Origin: Chimonanthus salicifolius
Lineage: Eukaryota > Streptophyta > Magnoliopsida > Laurales > Calycanthaceae
Direction: 5' to 3'
DNA length: 64,000 nt
NCBI GenBank assembly: GCA_013350335.1
Contig: CM023532.1
Span: 38,728,849 to 38,792,848 of the forward strand
A model generated the notes under the pieces. That model was not told where the DNA came from and did no database searches. It saw nothing but the letters and a program-made list of their open reading frames with translations. The translations under genes and the position numbers were made by a program. Below, piece by piece: positions 56,019-64,000 of this stretch. Numbering within the stretch: the stretch's first letter is position 1; the number at the start of each line of letters is the position of its first letter.

Positions 56019-56905
56019 GAAACTCTGCATGTGGTGGCCAGTAGCTGGCGAGTTCATTGAACCAGACTGTCTCATGCTAACTATGTATTCTGTCAGTAAA
56101 TCAGTCTTTTATTTTTTTGGACTCTGCTTTTCCATTCTTATACATTTCCCGGGATCCGTGTCCACTGTTACACTGGTGAATCCCCACTCGCATTTCACCT
56201 TGAAAATCCCTCCCCTCTCCCCCACCGTCTGTCTGTCGTCGTCGGTTTCTTTTCTTTTTCCAGCTGCAGTTTCACTTGTTTGCAGGCAGAGAATAGAAAC
56301 CGGCGTTTCCCGGGATCAGTGACCTCAATTACAGTGGTGAATCCCCACCCATTTCGCCTTGAAATCCCTTTCGCCTTCAGTCCTCCGTTTTCCCCTCTCC
56401 TTTTTATTTTCATCTTTGTCGTCGTCGTCTGTGTCTTTTCTTTAACTGAACTTGTACTTTTGTACTTCCACCTGCAGTTTCACTTGTCTGCAGACAGAGA
56501 ATAGAAACCGGCGTTTTTACTGCAATTCATCGTTTCCAAACATTCTCATGCAAGGTAACTTTTCGTACTTAACATCGAACTCTGCATGTGGTGTAATGGC
56601 AATAGCTGGCATTCATTAAATAATCTGTAATTAGCAGTATACTGTCGTAAATCAGCCTTTCTCTCACTTATCCATTCTCAGTTTTTCAGGCCTTTTTGTG
56701 CATTTCCCGGGATCAGTGACTGCAATTACACTGGTGAATCCCACTCAGTTTCACCTTGAAAATCCATTTTCACCTCTGTCTTGCTCCTATGCCTTTTTTT
56801 TAAAAAATTGAACTTTTACTACCATCTGGGTTGCACTCGCGCAGGCAGAGAACACCGTTCCAACATCTAGGGTTGTACAGCACTCGGATGCAAGGTAAAC
56901 TTTTC
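56019..56905. repeat. Repeated leader-like blocks, possible alternative first exons
   Basis: Three related blocks start with CCCGGGATC(C/A)GTG at 56148, 56309 and 56706. Each is followed by GGTGAATCCC and a CT-rich stretch and ends GCAG(G/A)CAGAGAA (56281-56308, 56488-56516, about 56840). Larger repeats also include AACTCTGCATGTGGTG (56020 and 56578) and a donor-like ATGCAAGGTAA followed by C/A-CTTTT (56549 and 56888). The layout suggests duplicated 5' UTR exons with splice donors for the + strand gene downstream; this is inference. Confidence 0.5.
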
Positions 56906-57255
56906 TTGTATCCGCGCTCTCTCTCCATTCGCCTGGTTTCTGCGAAAAATCCATTTTCAAATAGATGTTTTACAATTTTACAGCACGTCGTCTCGTGGAA
57001 GGTTTTGAGTTTCATGTCAATGGTTTTGTTTTCTTTGAAGTCGAATTCATTCTCTTTCTATTTAATTTTTTTTCTTCGAGTGGTTGTGAGTATTTCTTGA
57101 TTCCCGAGTCCGAGTACGATCACTCGCTTTTTTTTCCTCTTTCCTTCCCCTCTTCTCTGCTCCCGTTCTTCTCTCTCTGTTTTCATCCTCATTTCTTTCC
57201 TCTCCATTCTCGCCGAATTTGCGAAGGCTTGCTCTGGAAGGATGCCAAGCCTGCT

Positions 57256-57300
57256 TCAGAATGAACGCAAGCGTAATGCTTAACCCATGCAAGTCGAACG
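57256..57300 (+). other. Small-subunit rRNA-like 45-bp fragment (candidate organelle-derived insert)
   Basis: The stretch beginning TCAGAATGAACGCAAGCG and ending CATGCAAGTCGAACG resembles the conserved 5' region of bacterial and organellar SSU rRNA. From memory of the plant mitochondrial gene the match is roughly 39 of 45, with ATGCTTAAC-CATGCAAGTC as the clearest block. Homology does not continue past the segment. It would be a nuclear fragment of mitochondrial DNA or chance. Confidence 0.45.
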
Positions 57301-57460
57301 CATCTCGGATTTCGAATGTGCTCGTAATGGCAATTTTTTTTTGTCCACTTGTCTTTTCCTTTTCACCCAACATCACTTCAATGTAGTTTTGATACTGAAT
57401 GCAGGTACCGCAGCATTTATACTTTTTTTGTTCATAAGTTCTTTTTCTTCTGGACATGCG

Positions 57461-57833
57461 TATATTATCCGGACGTGTATATTATCAAAAGACTAGTCTG
57501 TTAGGTGTTAGGTGGAGGTGAAGTGACTCAAGTCATTTATAGACCATTAGATCTTCCTTTACAATTTCAATACGGGACTTTACAATTTCAATATGGGACT
57601 CGTTCGCAACCAGTCCCAACAATCCTCCCTCGAATGGGGACATCCAACTCATCCGCCTTGGGGATCTTCGAATCCACATGACCCCAAATCTATATGATGT
57701 AGCCTGAGCCTTGCTCTGATACCATGTTAGGATCTGGATATCCAGCCCAAAAGACTAGCCGGTTAGGTGGAGTGACTCAAGTTCCTTATAAACCCCTAGA
57801 TCTCTCTCTACTCGTTGGCAGCCAGCCCCGACA
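57461..57833 (-). mobile_element. TRIM-type (terminal-repeat in miniature) retrotransposon
   Basis: On the minus strand the 5' LTR is 57833-57725 (109 bp, TGTCGGGG...CCTAACA). It is followed immediately by the initiator-Met primer-binding site TGGTATCAGAGC (57724-57713), an internal domain of about 90 bp and a purine tract GAGGGAGGA. The 3' LTR starts at 57621 (TGTTGGGACTGG) and extends to about 57461. Both LTRs share AGACTAG(C/T), GTTAGGTGGAG and GTGACTCAAGT on plus. The 3' LTR carries an extra 21-bp duplication (TTTACAATTTCAATA(C/T)GG at 57558 and 57579). It has no coding domain, as expected for TRIMs. Confidence 0.85.
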
Positions 57834-58139
57834 GTATGACATTTTTTTTTTCATGTAGTTCTGTCTTGTGTGTGCATGTGGTTTCTCTGTTCTCTCCTCT
57901 TTCCCCTCCATCTCTCTCTTACAACTGTATATCACCTTTTAAAAAGGGGAAAAAAAGATAAGAGCAGAAGAATGTGTAATTGGGTTGAAAATGATTATGA
58001 ATTAACTTTTACTCTGTTTGTTGTATTATTGAAAATTTCGAGAAAGTGTCAATGTATTTCAGTTTAAATTGGCTCAATTAAGTGTGCTCTTTTGAGATTT
58101 CAGTGAGAAAATGATAATTGTATCCCTATCTTGTCAGAC

Positions 58140-60229
58140 ATGAGTGAGCCCAAGAGTTCAGCTACTTCGGGCTCTGCAACGACTAGTTCATCTGCACTAA
58201 AGAAGCAGAGGTCACTAACCCCTCAAAATGTGATCGACTTTGATACACTTGACAATGAGATGCGACTGGCATCTCTACTTAAGAGGAGATTAAAGCTAGT
58301 GGACAAGAGAAGGTCTGAGAGTGATGAGGACAACGAATCTGTGAGTTCTCCAAAGAAGTTTGGGCATGATTATAGTTCTTTGGATACAAGTAAAAACAAG
58401 GGGAAGAGTAAAAGCAGCGAGAGAGAAGAAGTATCTGAAAACAGCGAACAAAGCAAATGGGAGAAGCTAGATGTTGAGTGCACTGGAGTGTTATTGACAA
58501 AGAAGAAGCGCACTGTGGTAAAAAAGAAGAGGTTGGATGCACTCACTTACAGGTCTTTCTTGAAAACAATGGTCAAGCAGTCAGGTACTTGGGTTTATCC
58601 TTTTTTTTCTGCATTTACTGTTAATGCAATTCAAAATTTGATTTTGCCTCATTATCAACTGGATATGTGGCATCTCAAAAAAAAAAAAAAAAAACATTCC
58701 ATAAAAAAAAATCAATTACGTGGATTGTTTTATATCAGTTATTGATTGTATATCTGATTGGTGGACCTTTATAAATTATACAATGTAGAGGTTTATCTAC
58801 AACATTTATTTTTTATTTGATTTTTTTACACACATACACACTTCTTTGACTTTCAGCAGATCCCTCCATTACTGTACGTGTCTGAATAAACTGAATATCA
58901 TATAAAAAAAATTGTATCACATTATTAAATACCTTTTTTTCAGTATTGTAATATGATTGCAATTAAAATATTCGAAGTTAATACTAATATGTCAAAAGAG
59001 GAGAAATATTGTATCACAAAAAATATACAAGCCATTTCTCAGTAGGTGCGTATGTGTATGTATGCAAACTCCAAAAAGATTAAGCCGTTAATATATTTCG
59101 AAATAATTTGCTTCTCTATCAAGCCTTTATTCTGCATAAACTAAAAAAGGTTCTTCATTTTCTATTTAATCTGCCATCTTACTGGTGTTTTGCCCTTTTT
59201 ATTAAATTTTTTGAAAGATTGCTTCTCATTTTATACGAGAAAGTGATTGCTTGTGATGCGTGAAGCTTCTTTGTCTCATCCAAAATGCAAGCAATTCTGA
59301 ATGAGATCTATTGCAACTCTTGGCCATATGAAGGATCCCCCTGCAGTCATTAAATGCCCTTAAAAATGATCGTTGAAATTTTTTAGAGTTGCCCTTGTTG
59401 CAGTTTGTCCGTGTCCTATGATTCTTTCAATATAGTGGATCTGAGAATCGTCAACACCACCCTTTTATCATCTTGTAATCTTCCATCTTCCATGCCACCT
59501 GGACCTTGTCTTCTTCATTTTTCTTAATACAAAATTTAACTTGAAATAGTTACTAGGTGGAGAAACATCATTTTTTCATCATGCTATTTGCAGACAATTA
59601 CCTCCTGTACATGCATATTACTAATGCTATCAGAATATTTGTGCCTTTGGATTGTTTAGGGGAAGTGGCTGAAAAAGCGATAGAAAGAACTAGTTCTATT
59701 CCAAGAAAGTTTGATGATGGGGCATTAAAAGGTGATGCTTTAGAGTCAAGTGATTTTTTCCAAAAGCGCAGATTTTGCATTGGAGAGGTTCATGAATTGA
59801 AATATAGAAAAATCACTGATTCTATTATCTAGTGAAAGTTCGCTAGACTCATCTCCTCATGATTTGACAAGAAAGAGAACCCTTGACAATGTTGATGAAT
59901 TAGAAATCTACTCTCTTGGAAAGGAAGACTTGCAGAAAAATATTAATAATGCTGCCAGATTGGAGGAAATAGGTTGCTCAACCCCAGTGTTATTGTCAAC
60001 TTCTTCCGAGGGAACGGTGATGCCAAGTTTTGATGGTGACTTGGAAAACTTGGAAATGGCAGTTAATGTTCGAACTTCAAAATGGAAGAGGGATGCTCTT
60101 CTTCTAGAATCTGATGCTACTTTGCAGAGAGAGAGATTTCCGATTCAGAGACTTCATCTACAGTTTTCATGACCTCTTCACCCTCTAATAGTGAGCTTCA
60201 TAACTTTTTTAAAGCGATGCGTTACTTCT
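58140..60229 (+). CDS. Unidentified Lys/Ser-rich protein gene, possibly a pseudogene
   Basis: Not recognised. Exon 1 (58140-58584) starts at the first ATG after an upstream stop. It encodes 148 residues: a Ser/Thr-rich start (SATSGSATTSSSALKKQRS), a helix-like LDNEMRLASLLKRRLKLVDK, and a basic stretch LLTKKKRTVVKKKRLD that could act as a nuclear signal. A GT donor at 58585 and an AG acceptor before 59660 join in phase (SG-EVAEKAIERTSS). The exon-2 frame meets a stop at 59832. Coding character clearly continues in another frame (KRTLDNVDELEIYSLGKEDL), then in a third (SELHNFFKAMRYFS, stop at 60227-60229). The shifts fall at an A5 run near 59810 and a GA repeat near 60128-60137. So either a decaying gene or sequence errors. 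The C-terminus is acidic and Ser-rich. Confidence 0.5.
58585..59659 (+). other. Intron of the unidentified gene
   Basis: A 1075-bp interval, AT-rich, with an A run at 58677-58694. It joins exons of matching phase (phase 1). No other gene was seen within it. Confidence 0.5.
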
Positions 60230-60679
60230 CATGAACAACAAAGGTATTTTTTTCCCTGTGACATTTTTTGATCTTTTGTCTTATTTTTTTATTGCAACTA
60301 TTTTTCACAAATGCTCACCTGATTGTGTGCTACATAGAAGCCAAATAAGATATTGTCTAGTGAAGTTGCTTGGAGGATGGTTATGGTTCAAAACCTTGGT
60401 CGTTTTAGACATCAGTTGTCATCTAGAGGCCATATGTACAATGATAATCACATTCTTTATTTACTAGAATCTGATCTCCTAAAATGTTAGCAAAATTGGC
60501 AATAGCTTTCCATTTCATGCGTTGTGTGTTGATTCTCAACAAGCTATATGATATGAATGTATGAAAACAAGAAAAAGTTACTGTATTACTGTTTTGTTCT
60601 TTTCATTTTGTATTTGGTATAAGATGCCTTAATGCCTTAGAAATTCATAAAACAGAAAAATGTTATTCATTCAGTCAAG

Positions 60680-61030
60680 CCTGAACCTGAAGGGGATCCC
60701 GAAGTTCGCTTGCCTTTCAAAAGCACCCTCCCCCAAAAAACACTCTCACACATACGCACTCTTGATTTCGGAAATGAACCCGAACTTCCTATTGCCCCTT
60801 GAAAAGGTAAGCGTGAATGTACTGGCCATCCCATCGATCGATTTGTGTCCTATCATTCTGTCTCTCCATCTTATTGCAGCTTCTTGACTGTTCTTGACAA
60901 CACTCATATTCCTAAAAGGATTGATATGACTCTTAGGGATCTCTCCTGGAAGGCAGCAATGGAAGAAGCATTGGTAGCACTGGAGAAAAATCATAAGTGG
61001 AAGATTGTCACTCCCTGACCCTTGGGCACG
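60680..61030 (+). pseudogene. Ty1/copia pol fragment (start of the reverse-transcriptase domain)
   Basis: With in-frame stops the translation reads through typical copia landmarks: ELPIAP then KGKRECTGHPIDRFVSYH, SPSYCSFLTVLD, and DLSWKAAMEEALVALEKNHK followed by WKIVT. This is the region just upstream of and into the RVT_2 domain. It is broken by at least two stops and ends at about 61030, with no LTR visible. An isolated relic. Confidence 0.7.
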
Positions 61031-61039
61031 TGATATTTT

Positions 61040-62342
61040 TTTCTTTTCTATTTCTAATTTCAATGCTCTCCCACCACGGTCATAATGGCGATTGGCGACA
61101 CAGTTCCAAAAGACGGGGAGTGATACAATTTTTATTTTCTACAATGGAACAATCCTGCCGAAATTTCGTTTGTTTTTCGGACATTTCCAAAATTTCTACA
61201 TTACCTATGACCTGTAATAACATCCATCCATAAACATAATGTCAATTGTAAATATAAACGGGCCTCTGGGCTAAATTTCACATTCCAAATTAAAGTACCA
61301 CGTATCAAATGGTTCAACAGAATCTATACTCCATAGAGACATAATTACTTCTAAGCAAAGTATTCCTACGCATAAAAGATCTTAAACAAGCTTTCTGTAC
61401 AAATCTACAGTGAATTCTCTGCACCTGATCTGTGCTCGTACCTTTTAGTGTTAGGATCTCTCCTGAAATGTGGGGCTGCATTTACCAACCAGCCTTTTGA
61501 ATACAGACCTATGTTTTGTTTGTGTTGCTACCCAACCCCGCTGAATGGAGGCAAGGTTCTCTGGTTCAAATACAACCGTCAAAGCGAAGGGATTTTTTTG
61601 GCTTTTGATACAAGGACATAAAATGGTCGGCTAAATGTAAAATTTCTTCATTTTTTTCATCCTGAAAATTGGCCATTTTATGGCCAAACATTTGATCTTT
61701 AGAAACTTATGATGGAGTTGAAATTTGATATTTCACTAATATAGAGACCTCTCTTCATCTAGTGGGTCTGTATTCCACAAATAAGCCATGTGTCATGTTT
61801 TTAGAAATCACAAGGAAACTCAAATGCCTTTCATGGACCGTCTCTTAAACTCAATATGTCTGTTCAGATCTAAAAATCAAATTGACGAGAGCTTATAACG
61901 AAGTTGGTAAATGCTCATTATCACAACCAAAAGGTTATGAGTTTGAGTCTTGTAATCATCTCTAAAAGAAAAAAAAATATTCAAAACCAAATGGTTGAAG
62001 GCAAAATATTTATTTTACAAAAAAAAAGACAAAGACTGATGTTTTCAACACCCATCATTTGATTGTTTGGCGGGGGTTGCATATCTAAAAGCTTAAATTT
62101 TTTTTTTTAACACTGCAAATATCTTTGATGTCTTCTTGAATTGTCAATTTTTTTTTTTAAAATCTCCGCCCCCCCCCCCCCCCCCTCCAAAAAAAAAAAT
62201 GAAAGATGAAACAAATATGTGATTAATCATGTAAAAAAGCAGGTGATTAAGTGGATCCACCTGTCATAATAACATTTGTATCATTGGTTGTTTGATCCAA
62301 CACACAAATGGTGCTAACCTAGGTTGGATTTGAATTCAAACA
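61040..62342. other. Non-coding interval
   Basis: No gene was seen. It contains a SINE-like element (61885-61975), poly-A and poly-T runs and a C run at 62168-62186. Confidence 0.4.
61885..61975 (+). mobile_element. tRNA-like SINE
   Basis: A tRNA-like head GAGCTTATAACGAAGTTGGT (A-box place) and B-box-like GAGTTTGAGTCTTG, about 40 bp apart, are followed by an A-rich tail (AAAAGAAAAAAAAATATT). Target duplication not found. Confidence 0.5.
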
Positions 62343-62350
62343 GTATGGTG

Positions 62351-63290
62351 CAATGTTGTCAAAATCGTACGAGTCGACTCAGTAGCTTAAACGATCCGAA
62401 TCGCATGTAAAATTGGAAATAGGTGAAAATTTTTATGAGTCGGCAAGTTGACTCGTACGATTTGTGATTCCATCCTTGAATCAGTAGCTCGTGCGATTCT
62501 AGAAAAAAAGGAAAGAAAGACTAGGAAGAATCGTGCGATTGAATCAAACTTGATTTTTCTGTCTTCTTTCTTTTTCTCCTTATTCGTTTCTCCTTTTCTC
62601 TTCCGTTTCCGACGTTTCTCCTTTTCTTTTCAGTTTCCGTAGTTCTTCATGTTTCTTCTCGCTTGCAGAAAGTTGTCTTCGAGTTTACTATTTCGTTTTA
62701 GGGTTTCATGAAGCGAGGACTTCTCTTTCCGTGACTCGAGGATTGTTCCGTGAGTCCTCCTTTTTTAGTTTAAGACGTCTTTCTAACTCTACTTTCTATT
62801 ATGTTGGGCCTTTTTAGTTTCAACTTTCAAATGTTATGAACTTTTTTTTTACAATTTTATATATTTTTAAATTTTACAATCGTTTTTCATTTTAATTAGA
62901 AAACATTTCTTTTATTTTTTTAATCTTTTGTATCTATTTAAAAAAATTAAAAATATATTTTTTAAAAAATATTTGATGAATGCTAATAAAATTTCTTTAA
63001 ATGACTTTGATTTATTTGTTGATTTTAAATTTATTAGTACTTAATATTGTATTTTAATCTCATGTTAATATATTTCCTTTTTATTGATTTTTTTGGGGAT
63101 TTTAGAATTTGAATAATAAAATTTTATGAATTATGATGATTTGGATTTTGAAATGTAAAAACTTGACTTCTATTGTATTTTGATTTAATTTTGTATTGGT
63201 ACATTTTGTCATATACTACGATTTCCGATTCACGATTCACGATTACACCCCTAGACCGATTCACGATACGATTTGAGTTTGACAACGTTG
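62351..63290. mobile_element. Second hAT-like non-autonomous element (CAATGTTGTCAAA family)
   Basis: A 940-bp element. Terminal inverted repeats are CAATGTTGTCAAA and the reverse complement of TTTGACAACGTTG (12 of 13). A perfect 8-bp target duplication GTATGGTG lies at 62343-62350 and 63291-63298. Subterminal words such as ATCGTACGAGTCGACTC, GACTCGTACGATTTGTGATT and CGATTCACGATTCACGATTA recur at both ends. There is no transposase; the interior is CT-rich then AT-rich. Unrelated in sequence to the ATCGGCCGAT family. Confidence 0.92.
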
Positions 63291-63527
63291 GTATGGTGAA
63301 GGTTTGAAGTGTCCCTTTATGTAAAGCTGCATGAGAAATGCTTCCAAGTGTTTTGAAGCTCTGTGTGTGTGTGAATGCGCGTTTGTGACATTCTTGGTAG
63401 ATCTTTCTTATGCTTGACATTTTCTCCTCTATCAAATTTTCCCTATGATGCCTCGTAAGCATTATCCCCCCCTCCCCCCAAAAAAGAAAGAAAGATCTCT
63501 CTCTCTCTTCTATCTCACATTCCACAG

Positions 63528-63561
63528 AGGAGAGAGAGATGAGAGAGAGGAGAGGAGAGAG

Positions 63562-63598
<37 letters not shown>
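63528..63598. repeat. (GA)n microsatellite and GAGAGG repeats
   Basis: An impure GAGAGG stretch passes into a pure GA run from about 63565 to 63598. Confidence 0.9.
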
Positions 63599-63599
<1 letters not shown>

Positions 63600-63759
63600 C
63601 CTTATAAGAGTTGCTGCTATTCTTTGTTTGTAACTTTTATATGACATTGTTTGCGTATAAGTAGATATGAATTTATGGTTACAAACTAAAGTTCATATGT
63701 TCTTCTCTAGTTTCTGGCAAGAAAGTTGCTATATGTATGTATGTAGCATTTATGTAGTA

Positions 63760-64000
63760 TTTTTTTTTGAGCAGTGACAAAGGTAATTCATTCATTTGAA
63801 AAGAAGCAGGGTACATCAAAGAAGATAGGTCTAAAAGCAATAGACCTAAAATGAAAAGAACAACAAGAAAAAACACAAAAAGGAAAATAAAAAAACTCTT
63901 TCAAACATCCCCTCAACCAAAAATACAATCAAAAGGACATCTCTAACATCAAAGAAAGAAGACTCTTGAAAAAAGCGTTATCAACTCCAACTTAGCAAAG
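63760..64000 (-). mobile_element. LINE-like 3' end, minus orientation, running off the window
   Basis: A T run at 63761-63768 is followed by GAGCAGTGACAAAGGTAATT and AAGAAGCAGGGTACATCAAA. Read on the minus strand this is GTACCCTGC...TTACCTTTGTCACTGCTC plus poly-A, the layout of a plant LINE 3' UTR. The rest lies beyond the right edge. Confidence 0.5.

Noticed and set aside
57062..57457. 131-codon minus-strand frame rich in Lys/Glu/Arg
   Set aside because: Antisense of a CT-rich probable leader; compositional artefact.
57440..57840. A 5-bp target duplication for the TRIM element
   Set aside because: Left flank (GCGTA) and right flank (GTATG) do not match; the outer edge of the left LTR is uncertain.
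63124..63633. 133-codon minus-strand frame and a 62-codon plus-strand frame
   Set aside because: They cover the right end of a hAT element and a GA microsatellite; no coding signal.

Overview
The window is nuclear DNA of a flowering plant. The genes have GT-AG introns, plant-type gene families are present (cytosolic malate dehydrogenase, R2R3-MYB, plant-type adenosine kinase), intergenic DNA is AT-rich, and transposon debris is dense. The species cannot be named from the sequence; a woody, repeat-rich lineage is plausible but this is inference.

Three complete genes can be assembled exon by exon. (1) 5651-12711 (+) is a cytosolic NAD-dependent malate dehydrogenase: seven coding exons, 332 residues, with a 4.6-kb first intron. 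(2) 22781-21590 (-) is an R2R3-MYB transcription factor resembling the MYB13/14/15 group (subgroup 2): three exons, 263 residues. Two decayed partial copies of its 3' half lie 3' of it at about 19.7-20.2 kb and 17.4-17.9 kb, so the locus is a tandem triplication with one intact member. (3) 44927-34456 (-) is adenosine kinase: thirteen coding exons, 341 residues, over 10.5 kb, with a 327-bp solo LTR in intron 6. A fourth transcribed-looking locus (58140-60229, +) encodes a lysine- and serine-rich protein that I do not recognise. It has one good intron but two apparent frameshifts, and its putative leader region at 56.0-57.0 kb is internally repeated. The first 83 bases are the last codons of another gene. 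The three recognised genes are unrelated housekeeping or regulatory genes and form no pathway together.

The rest is transposable elements. The most striking is a dispersed family of non-autonomous elements (11 copies listed) rich in the palindrome ATCGGCCGAT, with ends like CAGGGGTTTAAA...TTTAAACCCCTG. Several copies have exact 8-bp target duplications, which places them with hAT elements. They cluster at 49.1-55.4 kb. There, a 0.75-kb tandem segmental duplication supplies 'empty' sister sites that show where three of the elements inserted. A second, unrelated hAT-like element (62351-63290) also has a perfect 8-bp duplication. Other elements are a TRIM retrotransposon (57.5-57.8 kb), a truncated Ty1/copia 5' end with gag (26.1-27.5 kb), a copia pol fragment (60.7-61.0 kb), several tRNA-derived SINEs, a 1.1-kb foldback element (29.0-30.1 kb) and LINE-like 3' tails. 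I found no tRNA or rRNA genes and no CRISPR arrays. A 45-bp stretch resembling the start of an organellar small-subunit rRNA gene lies at 57256-57300.
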